A stretch of DNA of 9,106 bases from Gammaproteobacteria bacterium. Its GTDB lineage: Bacteria; Pseudomonadota; Gammaproteobacteria; Steroidobacterales; Steroidobacteraceae. Shown in pieces: positions 1-7,063 of the stretch. Position numbers and translations under genes: made by a program. Within the stretch, counting starts at the first letter, position 1, and each line of letters starts with the position of its first letter. Location of the stretch: assembly GCA_003162555.1 (NCBI GenBank), contig PMNQ01000031.1, positions 1,948 to 11,053 on the forward strand, in the 5' to 3' direction. Below the pieces are notes generated by a model, which ran no database searches, was not told the DNA's origin, and saw only the letters and a program-made list of their open reading frames with translations.

Positions 1-950
1 ATGTTGGTGCCGTCGAGGTTGAACGAATAGCCCGCGGGCACGACCAGGCCGACAACCGAGCGCGAACATCCGGCGCGTTCCAGCTTGTCGATCAGCAGCG
101 GCAGCGCGGCTTCGGATGAACTGGTGCCGAGCACCAGCAGCAACTCATGGCGGATGTAGCGCAACAGGCGCAGCAGCGAAAAACCGCTGGCGCGCGCGAT
201 CGTGCCCAGCACGCCGAACACGAACAGCGCGCTGGTCAGGTAGAAACACAGCATAAGCCCGGCCAGATGCGCCAGCGCGCCAATGCCAAATTGCCCGATC
301 GTGTAGGCCATCGAACCCAGCGCGCCCAGCGGCGCGGCCCGCATGATCAGGTGCACGACGCGGAACACGACCGTGCCCAGCAGCTCGACGCCGCGGCGCA
401 CCGGCTGCGCCCGTTCGCCCGTCAGCGACAACGCAAATCCGAACAGGATCGACACCAGCAGCACTTGCAGGATGTCGCCGCTGACGAAGGCGCCGACCAG
501 CGTGTCCGGGATCACGTGCAGTAGAAACTCGATCACCGTGCGGCTTTGAGCCTGCTGCTGGAAACCCGCGACCGCGCTGGCGTCGAGCTGGGACGGATCG
601 GCATTGAAGCCGGCCCCCGGCTGCGCCAGGTTGGCCACGGCGAGGCCGATCAGCAGCGCCAGGCTCGAAATCACGATGAAATAGCCCAGCGCCTTGAGGC
701 CGACGCGTCCGACCTTCTCGAGACTGCTGACGCCGGCGATGCCGCTGGCCACGGTGCAGAAAATCACCGGCCCGATGATCATCCTGACCAGCTTGATGAA
801 GCCATCGCCCAGTGGTTTGAGGCTCACGGCCCAGTGGGGCGCGAAGTAACCGAGCGCGATGCCGATCGCAACCGCGATGAGCACCTGCGTGTACAGCGAG
901 GCGTACCAGCGTGCCAGGGCTGGCAGTGGCGCGTTCGATTGACCGGTCAT
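1..950 (-). CDS. dctA: C4-dicarboxylate:cation symporter DctA (3' end outside window)
   Basis: Inner-membrane carrier of the DAACS/glutamate-transporter fold that takes up succinate, fumarate and malate with protons or sodium. Reading the minus strand from the ATG at 950 gives 316 codons without a stop before the left edge; the Escherichia coli protein is about 428 residues, so roughly the last quarter is missing. Family marks are the N-terminal stretch [20 protein letters not shown], the PGAGFNADP loop, the serine-rich hairpin [10 protein letters not shown] (S277-S279, E280) and [12 protein letters not shown] (residues 305-316), which closely match E. coli DctA as I remember it. One small difference from E. 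coli is A306 where it has Thr. Several hydrophobic stretches (about residues 20-36, 51-70, 88-108) fit membrane segments. The gene is divergent from the cyclophilin gene, with a 79-base gap. The start codon has only a weak ribosome site. The family assignment is secure; the exact substrate is inferred. Confidence 0.95.
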   Translation of the reverse strand, partial: MTGQSNAPLPALARWYASLYTQVLIAVAIGIALGYFAPHWAVSLKPLGDGFIKLVRMIIGPVIFCTVASGIAGVSSLEKVGRVGLKALGYFIVISSLALLIGLAVANLAQPGAGFNADPSQLDASAVAGFQQQAQSRTVIEFLLHVIPDTLVGAFVSGDILQVLLVSILFGFALSLTGERAQPVRRGVELLGTVVFRVVHLIMRAAPLGALGSMAYTIGQFGIGALAHLAGLMLCFYLTSALFVFGVLGTIARASGFSLLRLLRYIRHELLLVLGTSSSEAALPLLIDKLERAGCSRSVVGLVVPAGYSFNLDGTN

Positions 951-966
951 GCTCGCAAAGATAGGC

Positions 967-995
967 GCAAATGCGGCCCGGCTGCTAGCATTTGC
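967..995. promoter_or_regulatory. Inverted repeat, possible operator in the dctA/cyclophilin divergent gap
   Basis: Perfect 8-base arms GCAAATGC (967-974) and GCATTTGC (988-995) are separated by 13 bases. Arm centres lie 21 bp apart, about two helical turns, the geometry of a site for a dimeric regulator. It sits between two divergent genes, 17 bases from the dctA start and 34 bases from the cyclophilin start. An RNA hairpin is possible, but there is no T-run for a terminator. The regulator is unknown. Confidence 0.45.
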
Positions 996-1016
996 CGCCG
1001 CCGCCCCTCACTCGCC

Positions 1017-1020
1017 GGAG
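1017..1020 (+). promoter_or_regulatory. Shine-Dalgarno site that fixes the cyclophilin start
   Basis: GGAG lies 9 bases before the ATG at 1030. It favours that codon over the in-frame ATG at 949, which has no comparable site and would bury the signal peptide behind 27 extra residues. Confidence 0.6.
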
Positions 1021-1029
1021 TTTTCCAGC

Positions 1030-1950
1030 ATGCCCGGAACCAAGCTCAAATGGCTAAGCCTCGCCGGTGCGATGCTATTGTCCGCTGGGCTTGCGCTCGC
1101 GGCCGATGCACCGGCGCCCAAGCCGTCGCCGACGATGGCGGACATACTTGCCGCCGCGCCGGCTTCGGCCTGGCGCGCGCTCGCCGACGAGCACACACTG
1201 TACATGGAGCTGCCCGCCGGCCGCGTAATCATCGAGCTCGAACCATCGCTCGCGCCGCACACCGTAGCCAACATCGAAGCGATGGCCCGACTGCACTACT
1301 ACGACGGACTGGCGATCCTGCGGCTGCAGGACAATTACGTCGCGCAGTGGGGCGATCCCGATGGAAACCGCAAGCTGCCCGCCGAACTGCTGACGCTCGC
1401 GCCCGAATTCGCCGTGCCGCAGGGAACCACGCTGTTCACGCCGCTTTCCGATCACGACGGCTATGCGCCGCAGGCCGGCTTTGTCGACAGCTTTCCGGCC
1501 GCGCGCGATCCGGACGCCGGGCTCGCCTGGCTCACGCACTGCTACGGCGCAGTGGGCGTCGGCCGTGACACCGATCCGGCCAGCGGCAATGGCAGCGAAC
1601 TGTACGCGGTCATCGGCAATGCGCCGCGGCATCTCGATCGCAATGTCACGGTGGTCGGTCGCGTGCGCCAGGGGATCGAACTGCTCGCCAGCCTACCGCG
1701 CGGCACGGCGGACCTGGGCTTTTACGCCACGCCTGGGGAGCGCACCACGATCAAGTCGGTGCGCCTGGCGAGCGAGGTGCCGACGGCCGAACGCACCCGG
1801 CTCGAAGTGCTGCGCACCGACACGCCCGCGTTCGCGGCGCTTGTCGATTCGCGCCGCAATCGCCATGACGACTGGTTCGTGCGGCCCGCCGGCTACATCG
1901 AGCTGTGCAACGTGCCGCTGCCGGTCCGGCCGATCACTACCGCCCACTGA
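1030..1950 (+). CDS. Exported cyclophilin-type peptidyl-prolyl cis-trans isomerase, divergent
   Basis: 306 residues, predicted to act in the periplasm on proline bonds of exported proteins. The start at 1030 gives a textbook signal peptide: Lys5/Lys7, a hydrophobic core at residues 8-22, and a probable cut after A24 (LALA/ADAP). The cyclophilin fold runs from about residue 58 ([19 protein letters not shown]) to about 245. Against human CypA, R98 aligns with catalytic Arg55 and Q106 with Gln63. Phe60 and Met61 become Y103 and V104, Phe113 becomes Tyr, and Trp121 and His126 appear replaced in [12 protein letters not shown]. An extra segment of about 45 residues (roughly 120-165), compared with E. 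coli PpiA, precedes [10 protein letters not shown], and a tail of about 55 residues of unknown role follows the fold, so the protein is much longer than PpiA (about 190). The stop overlaps the next start. The family call is good; catalytic activity is uncertain given the pocket changes. Confidence 0.85.
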   Translation: MPGTKLKWLSLAGAMLLSAGLALAADAPAPKPSPTMADILAAAPASAWRALADEHTLYMELPAGRVIIELEPSLAPHTVANIEAMARLHYYDGLAILRLQDNYVAQWGDPDGNRKLPAELLTLAPEFAVPQGTTLFTPLSDHDGYAPQAGFVDSFPAARDPDAGLAWLTHCYGAVGVGRDTDPASGNGSELYAVIGNAPRHLDRNVTVVGRVRQGIELLASLPRGTADLGFYATPGERTTIKSVRLASEVPTAERTRLEVLRTDTPAFAALVDSRRNRHDDWFVRPAGYIELCNVPLPVRPITTAH

Positions 1951-4661
1951 TGAGCGCATTCTGGCCTGTCACACGAGCCGCCGCGCAGCATCCGGGACAG
2001 CAGCAGCGGCTGCTGCTGGGCGTTTGCCTAGGACTGCTGCTGGTCGTCGGCGTGAGCCTGGGCGTAGCGGCACGCGTCTTCGAGCACAGTTTCAACGACA
2101 TTGAAGTCAGCGCCACAAGCCAGAAGGCGCGCCAGCTCAACCGGATGTTCGCGGACGAGCAACGGCAGATGGAAGTCAGCATCCGCGACTATGCCGCCTG
2201 GGAAGACGCGGCAAAATTCATTGTCAGCCGCGATCCGCGCTTCGTGCGCTCGAATTTCACGCCTGACGCGCTGGCTGGAATGCGCGTCGACCTGGTCTGG
2301 GTCGTCGACAGTGCCGGCAAGGATCGCTACTCGGGACTGCTGGACCGCCGCAACGGCCGTATCCTGAGCCCAGCGCCCGCGGAACTGCTGCGCCAGTTCA
2401 GGCCTGCGATGACGGCATACTCGACGCCGGGCGCGCAACCGCCCGCCGGCCGGCTGGCGTCCATGACGAGCGGGCTCGCGGCCGTGGCCGTGCAGGAAAT
2501 CACCTCCGGCGACGATGGGCCGTCGACCGGCAGCTACATGCTGTTCGCGCGCTTCATCGACGCGGCGGAAGTGTCACGCATGCGCGATGCACTCGACATG
2601 CCGCTCGAACTGATCGGCCTGCCCGCGACGCTGACGCCGGCCTACATGGCCACCCTGCCGCCCGAGGTGAGCCGCTGGATCAGCGCGCCGGACGCGGCTC
2701 CGGAGATGGTGCGCATCGCCTCGGCCGGCACCATGACCGGTTATGTGCTGGCGCGCGGCCTCGACGGCAGGCCGGCGGCGCTGTTCGCGATCAGCGTGCC
2801 GCGTGATGTGCATGCACTGGGTGTGAGGACGACCCGCGCGCTGCTCGGCGGCATCGCGCTGCTGATACTTGCGGCCAGCGCCTACGCGCTGTCGCTGGCG
2901 CACCGCCTGCGCATCAACATGGCGGCGCAGCGGGAATCGGAGCGGCGTTTCGCCAGCATCGCCGCACAGGTGCACGAAGCGATCATGCTGGTCGATGCCG
3001 ATACCGGACTCATCGTCGAAGGCAATGCGGCGCTGCTGCGCTCGATGGCGGCGACCACCGAGCAACTGCGCACGCTGACCGCCTACGATGTCTATACCGA
3101 CCTGACGCCCGAGCAGCTCGACAGCGCGCGCACCGAAGCCCCGCGGCATGTGGTGTGCGCTTCGCGCATGCAATGCGGTCCGGGCAACACGACCGACGCT
3201 GAAGTTTCGATATCGATGTTCGAAAGCGCTGGCCGCAAGCTGCTGTGCCTGGTCGGCCACGACATCACGCATCGTCGCGTGGCCGAGCAGCAGCAGCGCT
3301 CCAACAACCGCAAGCTCTCGTACATGGCGCAGCACGACCCGCTCACGGGCCTGCCCAATCGCCTCTATCTGCGGGCGCGCCTGCCGCGGGCGCTGCGCTT
3401 TGCCGCCGCGACCGACCGGACCATGGCGGTCATCTACATGGACATCGATCACTTCAAGAAGATCAACGACTCGCGTGGCCACGTCACCGGCGATCACCTG
3501 CTGCAGACCGTGGCGCAGCGACTGCGCGCGGCGGTCGGCAAGCAGGATTTGGTCACACGCATGAGCGGCGATGAATTCGTCATCGTGGTGGTCTCACTGC
3601 GCGATGCGGGCGCGGCCGAAGCCATTGCCGAGCGCATCCAGTCCGCGGTGCAGGCGCCCATAGCGATCGGCGAGGCCGTGCTCAACGTATCGGCGAGCAT
3701 GGGGATCGCGCTGTTCGCGAATCACGGCCTCGACATGGAATCGCTGTTGAAGCACGCCGACATCGCGCTCTACCAGGCCAAGGAAGCGGGCCGGCGGTGT
3801 CACCGGATGTTCTCGCAGGACATGCTGGTGCGCGTCAGCGAGAGCGTGGCACTCGAGCAGGCGCTGCGGCGCGCCGTCGGCACCGACCAGCTGAGCATGG
3901 TGTACCAGCCGATCATCGATCTGCGCAGCGGGCGCATCGCCTCGCTCGAGGCGCTGATGCGCTGGCGCCACCCGGACCTCGGCGCCATACCGCCGGGCCA
4001 GTTCATTCCGGTCGCCGACGCCTGTGGCCTGACGGTGCCGATCGGCATGCACGCGCTGCGCGAAGTGCTGGCGCAACTGCGTGCCTGGCTCGATTCCGAC
4101 GTGCCGGTGGTGCCAATTGCCGTGAATATTTCGCCGGTGCAGTTCGAGAGCGAGGGCTTCTGCGAACTCGTGACGACGCTGACCGCGGAATACGGCGTCG
4201 AACCGCACTGGCTGAGATTCGAAATCACCGAGACCGCGCTGCTCAAGGATCCGCGCGCGCTCGCCGCCAGGCTCCAATCGCTGCGCAACTTCGGCTCGCA
4301 GCTGCTGATCGACGATTTTGGCACCGGCTATTCGGGCCTGAGCTACCTCGCGCAGCTGCCGGTCGACGCGATCAAGATCGACGGCAGCTTCGTCAGTGAC
4401 GTCGGCCGCGTTGACGCGCGCGCCTCGATCGTCGGCGCGGTGATCGACATGGCAAAGAAACTCAACATGTCCACGATCGCCGAGGGTGTCGAAACGGCGA
4501 CGCAGGCCGCCTTGCTGCGCGCGCAGGGTTGCGATTACGCGCAGGGTTTCTTTTTCAGCAAGCCGGTCAGCGCCGGTCACTGCCGGCTACTGTTCGAACA
4601 GCTCGGCTGGGAGCGGCCGACCGGCTCGAGCCTGATGACGCGCGTGCTGCGCACAAGTTAG
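1950..4661 (+). CDS. Membrane CHASE4-PAS-GGDEF-EAL cyclic-di-GMP turnover protein
   Basis: 903 residues. A first membrane helix (about 21-42) leads into a periplasmic CHASE4-like sensor (about 45-290; DYAAWEDAAKF at 80-90), then a second helix (about 296-318), a PAS-like domain (about 328-446), GGDEF (about 455-620) and EAL (about 640-885). The cyclase site reads SGDEF (S539-F543), with metal-site D498 and FKKIND at 502-507. The inhibitory RxxD site is lost: GKQD at 530-533. The phosphodiesterase half looks intact: EALMRW (E667), N726, E758, DDFGTGYSG (D788, D789), K809 and AEGVE (844-848). So a c-di-GMP phosphodiesterase is likely, with a possibly active cyclase or a GTP-sensing GGDEF domain; which dominates cannot be read from sequence. 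The start at 1950 shares one base with the upstream TGA (TGATG) and lacks its own ribosome site, suggesting translational coupling to the isomerase. An earlier in-frame ATG at 1905 would place hydrophilic residues ahead of the first helix and overlap the upstream gene by 46 bases. Confidence 0.93.
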   Translation: MSAFWPVTRAAAQHPGQQQRLLLGVCLGLLLVVGVSLGVAARVFEHSFNDIEVSATSQKARQLNRMFADEQRQMEVSIRDYAAWEDAAKFIVSRDPRFVRSNFTPDALAGMRVDLVWVVDSAGKDRYSGLLDRRNGRILSPAPAELLRQFRPAMTAYSTPGAQPPAGRLASMTSGLAAVAVQEITSGDDGPSTGSYMLFARFIDAAEVSRMRDALDMPLELIGLPATLTPAYMATLPPEVSRWISAPDAAPEMVRIASAGTMTGYVLARGLDGRPAALFAISVPRDVHALGVRTTRALLGGIALLILAASAYALSLAHRLRINMAAQRESERRFASIAAQVHEAIMLVDADTGLIVEGNAALLRSMAATTEQLRTLTAYDVYTDLTPEQLDSARTEAPRHVVCASRMQCGPGNTTDAEVSISMFESAGRKLLCLVGHDITHRRVAEQQQRSNNRKLSYMAQHDPLTGLPNRLYLRARLPRALRFAAATDRTMAVIYMDIDHFKKINDSRGHVTGDHLLQTVAQRLRAAVGKQDLVTRMSGDEFVIVVVSLRDAGAAEAIAERIQSAVQAPIAIGEAVLNVSASMGIALFANHGLDMESLLKHADIALYQAKEAGRRCHRMFSQDMLVRVSESVALEQALRRAVGTDQLSMVYQPIIDLRSGRIASLEALMRWRHPDLGAIPPGQFIPVADACGLTVPIGMHALREVLAQLRAWLDSDVPVVPIAVNISPVQFESEGFCELVTTLTAEYGVEPHWLRFEITETALLKDPRALAARLQSLRNFGSQLLIDDFGTGYSGLSYLAQLPVDAIKIDGSFVSDVGRVDARASIVGAVIDMAKKLNMSTIAEGVETATQAALLRAQGCDYAQGFFFSKPVSAGHCRLLFEQLGWERPTGSSLMTRVLRTS

Positions 4662-4674
4662 GGAACCGTAGACC

Positions 4675-5397
4675 ATGGGCCGCATTTTCGAAGTCCGCAA
4701 GCACGCCATGTTCGCGCGCTGGAACCGCATGGCCAAGCAGTTCGCGCGCATCGCCAAGGACATCGCCATGACTGTGAAGTCCGGTGGCGCGGACCCGGCC
4801 TCCAACCCGACGTTGCGGCGCGTGATCCAGAACGCGCGCGCCGTCAACATGCCCAAGGACAAGGTGGAAGCAGCGATCAAGCGCGCTTCCGGGCGCGATG
4901 CGACCAACTACCACGAAGCGATCTACGAGGGCTACGCGCCGCACGGCGTCGCGTTGCTGGTGGAGACCGCGACCGACAACCCGACGCGCACCGTGGCGCA
5001 CGTGCGCAACATCTTCACCAAGCATGGTGGGAATCTGGGCACCACCGGCAGCGTCGCGTTCCAGTTTCGCAAGATGGGCGTGTTTCGCCTCGACCCGACG
5101 GGAATCGACCAGGACGAACTCGAGCTCGACATGATCGATCACGGGCTGCAGGAAATGGGCGAGAGCAGCGGCGAGAAAGGCGAGCCGCAACTGGTGTTGC
5201 GTTGTGAATTCGCCGACTTCGGCCGGCTGCAGGAAGCGCTCGAGACGCGCCGCGTGATGCCGCTGTCGGCCGAGCACGAATACATCTGCTCGGCGCCGAC
5301 CGAACTGCCCGAGCCGCAGGCGGCCGAGGCGCTGCAACTCATCGATCTGCTCGAGCAGGACGAGGACGTGCAGCGCGTGTTTCACACGCTGGCCTGA
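4675..5397 (+). CDS. YebC/TACO1-family protein, atypical N-terminus
   Basis: 240 residues, the family's usual length. YebC proteins are cytoplasmic, long annotated as transcriptional regulators, and more recently linked to translation (relief of ribosome stalling in the TACO1/YebC family). Hallmarks are [19 protein letters not shown] (about 54-72), [19 protein letters not shown] (about 84-102), [20 protein letters not shown] (about 111-130) and an acidic end, [15 protein letters not shown]. The N-terminus reads [20 protein letters not shown], not the common proteobacterial MAGHSKWANIKHRK form; from memory it resembles the version frequent in Bacteroidetes. AGGGA at 4660-4664 is a fair ribosome site 10 bases ahead of the ATG. 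It begins 13 bases after the c-di-GMP gene and probably shares its transcript. It may be a second YebC paralogue rather than the main copy. Confidence 0.9.
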   Translation: MGRIFEVRKHAMFARWNRMAKQFARIAKDIAMTVKSGGADPASNPTLRRVIQNARAVNMPKDKVEAAIKRASGRDATNYHEAIYEGYAPHGVALLVETATDNPTRTVAHVRNIFTKHGGNLGTTGSVAFQFRKMGVFRLDPTGIDQDELELDMIDHGLQEMGESSGEKGEPQLVLRCEFADFGRLQEALETRRVMPLSAEHEYICSAPTELPEPQAAEALQLIDLLEQDEDVQRVFHTLA

Positions 5398-5406
5398 AGG
5401 TGATCC

Positions 5407-5838
5407 TCAGCGATCGATGCGCGTGGACAGCACGATCGAGGAGAGCGTGCGATCGATCCCGTCGAGCGAACCGATCAGGTCGAGCAACCGGTCCATTTCC
5501 CCGACCGTTTCCGTGGCCACGACCGCGATGCAATCGTGCTGGCCGCTCACCGCGTAGAGCTTGCGCACTTCCGGAAGCCGCCGCAGCGCGGCCTCGGCCC
5601 GCGCCTGGAGCTTTGGCACGACGGTGATCATCACATGCGCCTGGATCTGCTCGCGCTCGGTCTCCGGGCCCATGCGCACGGTGAATCCGGTGATGACGCG
5701 CCGGGCCAGCAGGCGCTCGATACGGCTGTGCACTGTGGTGCGCGACAGGCGCAGGCGGCGGCCCAGTAGCGCGGTGGAGGCGCGGCCATCTTCACGCAGC
5801 AGCGCCAGGATCTCGCGGTCAATAGCGTCCATCGTCAT
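5407..5838 (-). CDS. Lrp/AsnC-family transcriptional regulator
   Basis: 143 residues, typical for the family. The N-terminal winged helix-turn-helix covers about residues 4-60 (IDREILALLREDGRAS, then the recognition region LRLSRTTVHSRIERLLA, 29-45). The RAM/AsnC ligand domain covers about 65-138, with the family's G-x-x-D turn as VSGQHD (G99, D102). Such proteins form dimers and octamers and often sense amino acids. It is divergent from the lysine-catabolic operon and is the obvious candidate to control it and itself, with lysine or a pathway intermediate as possible effector (inference from position). The start at 5838 gives MTMDAIDREIL; a second ATG at 5832 (MDAIDREIL) is equally plausible, and neither has a Shine-Dalgarno. 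The 3' end lies 9 bases from the convergent yebC-like gene, leaving no room for a terminator. Confidence 0.93.
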   Translation of the reverse strand: MTMDAIDREILALLREDGRASTALLGRRLRLSRTTVHSRIERLLARRVITGFTVRMGPETEREQIQAHVMITVVPKLQARAEAALRRLPEVRKLYAVSGQHDCIAVVATETVGEMDRLLDLIGSLDGIDRTLSSIVLSTRIDR

Positions 5839-5844
5839 AATGAC
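5834..5844. promoter_or_regulatory. Perfect palindrome GTCATAATGAC over the lrp-type start codon
   Basis: An 11-base perfect palindrome (GTCAT-A-ATGAC) covers the regulator's start codon and the predicted transcription start. The same half-site recurs at 5861-5865 (ATGAC) and 5877-5887 (GTCATATTGAC, one mismatch). It is a candidate autoregulatory operator; the binding protein is inferred. Confidence 0.5.
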
Positions 5845-5847
5845 TTA

Positions 5848-5853
5848 ATTATA
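5848..5853 (-). promoter_or_regulatory. Consensus -10 box (TATAAT) for the lrp-type gene
   Basis: On the minus strand the hexamer is exactly TATAAT, striking in such GC-rich DNA. It places +1 near 5841, 3 bases before the ATG at 5838 or 9 before the ATG at 5832, implying a leaderless or near-leaderless mRNA. No good -35 is seen at 16-18 bp; that region is occupied by the inverted repeat at 5859-5883. Confidence 0.55.
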
Positions 5854-5858
5854 CGGCG

Positions 5859-5883
5859 ATATGACGAGAAAGGCTCGTCATAT
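5859..5883. promoter_or_regulatory. Inverted repeat, candidate Lrp-type operator upstream of the lysine operon
   Basis: Perfect 10-base arms ATATGACGAG (5859-5868) and CTCGTCATAT (5874-5883) flank a 5-base spacer. Its centre (5871) lies 32 bp, about three turns, from the palindrome centred at 5839. The right arm runs into GTCATATTGAC (5877-5887), a one-mismatch copy of that palindrome displaced by 43 bp. It covers where the -35 of the regulator promoter should be. The phased half-sites suit cooperative binding by an Lrp-type multimer. Confidence 0.6.
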
Positions 5884-5944
5884 TGACGGTTCTTGGGCTG
5901 CTTTTCGTACTGGACTGCGCCAACATAGGCGGCTAATCGACCAC

Positions 5945-5948
5945 AGGT
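5945..5948 (+). promoter_or_regulatory. Ribosome site AGGT that fixes the start of the dehydrogenase gene
   Basis: AGGT lies 5 bases before the ATG at 5954. It supports this start over the in-frame ATG at 5861, which sits inside the inverted repeat and would add 31 residues ahead of the Rossmann strand. Confidence 0.5.
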
Positions 5949-5953
5949 GCAGC

Positions 5954-7063
5954 ATGAAGAAAGTAGCCATCGTCGGGGCCGGCAAGATCGGCCACATGAT
6001 CGCGGACCTGCTCGTCCAGAGCCGCGATTACCAGGTCGCGGTGATCGACAAGTCCGCGGACCAGCTCTCGCGGCTCAAGGCGGCGACGCCGATCGAGTGC
6101 CTGGCGCTTGACGTCAACGACCCGCAGGCCGTGGCGCAGGCGTTGCGCGGCCGCTTCGCGGTGCTGAGCGCCGCACCGTTCCAGGTCACCGGCAAGATCG
6201 CTGAGGCCGCGGCCATGGCGGGCGTGCACTACCTCGACCTGACTGAAGACGTCGCCAATACCCGCCGCGTACGCGCACTGGCAGCGACGGCCAGCACCGC
6301 GTTCATTCCGCAGTGCGGGCTGGCGCCGGGCTTCATCACCATCGTCGGCTACGACCTGGCGAAGCGCTTCGATACGCTGCAGGACGTGCGGCTGCGGGTC
6401 GGCGCCCTGCCCCAGTACCCGTCCAACGCCCTGAATTACAACCTGACCTGGAGCACCGACGGGGTCATCAACGAGTACTGCGAGCCCTGCGAGGAGATCG
6501 CCAACGGCGAACTCGTCAACGCCCCGCCGCTCGAAGAGCGCGAGGAATTCTCGCTCGATGGCGTCACCTACGAGGCCTTCAATACCTCGGGCGGAGTCGG
6601 GACGCTGTGCGAGACGCTGCGCGGCAAGGTGCGCAACCTCAATTACCGTACAATCCGCTACCCTGGGCACGCCGCGATCATGAAGGCGCTGCTGCAGGAC
6701 CTGCGCTTGCGGGAGCGGCGCGATGTGCTGAAGGATATCCTCGAGCACTCGCTGCCGACGACGCTGCAGGACGTGGTCATTGTGTTCGTGACGGTCACCG
6801 GCATGAAGAAGGACCGCCTGGTGCAGGAAACGTACGCCAACAAGATCTACGGCCAGAGCATCAACGGCGTGGAGCGCAGCGCGATCCAGCTCACCACGGC
6901 TGCGGGCATCTGCGGCGTGCTCGACCTGCTGGCCGACAAGCGATTGCCTCCGCAGGGCTTCATCCGCCAGGAAGACGTGCCGCTCAAGGACTTTCTCGCC
7001 AACCGCTTTGGACGCATCTATGCGATGCAACCTCGGCAGACGCTTGCAATGACCGGCACATGA
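5954..7063 (+). CDS. Lysine 6-dehydrogenase / saccharopine dehydrogenase-family oxidoreductase
   Basis: 369 residues, cytoplasmic. The start at 5954 puts a Rossmann fold at the very N-terminus: VAIVGAGKIG (GxGxxG at 8-13), with D32 ending the second strand, which favours NAD over NADP. Further motifs are QCGLAPGFI (from 120), NTSGG (210-214) and TIRYPGH (233-239); the order GLAPG, TSGG, TIRYxGH matches Geobacillus lysine 6-dehydrogenase as I recall it. That enzyme oxidatively deaminates the epsilon-amine of lysine to aminoadipate semialdehyde, which cyclises to piperideine-6-carboxylate. The alternative is a glutamate-forming saccharopine dehydrogenase, which needs a lysine-ketoglutarate reductase not present here. 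Both give the substrate of the next gene, whose ATG overlaps this stop (ATGA, 7060-7063). A CxxC pair (C176, C179) lies in the substrate domain. The family is certain; the reaction is inferred from homology and context. Confidence 0.85.
   Translation: MKKVAIVGAGKIGHMIADLLVQSRDYQVAVIDKSADQLSRLKAATPIECLALDVNDPQAVAQALRGRFAVLSAAPFQVTGKIAEAAAMAGVHYLDLTEDVANTRRVRALAATASTAFIPQCGLAPGFITIVGYDLAKRFDTLQDVRLRVGALPQYPSNALNYNLTWSTDGVINEYCEPCEEIANGELVNAPPLEEREEFSLDGVTYEAFNTSGGVGTLCETLRGKVRNLNYRTIRYPGHAAIMKALLQDLRLRERRDVLKDILEHSLPTTLQDVVIVFVTVTGMKKDRLVQETYANKIYGQSINGVERSAIQLTTAAGICGVLDLLADKRLPPQGFIRQEDVPLKDFLANRFGRIYAMQPRQTLAMTGT

Noticed and set aside
951..1029. Sigma-54 (-24/-12) promoter for dctA
   Set aside because: dctA genes are often sigma-54 dependent, but I found no GG-N10-GC element in the right context on the minus strand.
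546..1568. 340-codon open frame on the plus strand
   Set aside because: It is antisense to dctA and out of frame with the cyclophilin; its translation is Arg/Ala/His-rich low-complexity sequence typical of shadows in GC-rich DNA.
3594..4580. 328-codon open frame on the minus strand (also 2574-3497 minus and 5933-7030 minus)
   Set aside because: They lie opposite strongly supported genes with clear domain motifs, and their translations are Arg/His/Asp-rich without recognisable motifs.
5398..5406. Bidirectional terminator between the yebC-like and lrp-type genes
   Set aside because: Only 9 bases separate the stops, with no hairpin plus T-run on either strand.
5883..5911. TTGACG (5883-5888) as a -35 for the lysine operon
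   Set aside because: The hexamer is good, but the bases 17-18 further on (CGTACT region) are a poor -10, so I do not call a promoter; activator-dependent use remains possible.
5861..5953. Earlier start of the lysine dehydrogenase-like gene at 5861
   Set aside because: It lies in the operator-like repeat, has no ribosome site, and would put about 30 basic, non-family residues before the N-terminal Rossmann strand.
6313..7059. Long in-frame upstream extension of the aldehyde dehydrogenase
   Set aside because: The extension overlaps the lysine dehydrogenase-like gene in another frame and has shadow composition; the ALDH fold begins after the ATG at 7060.
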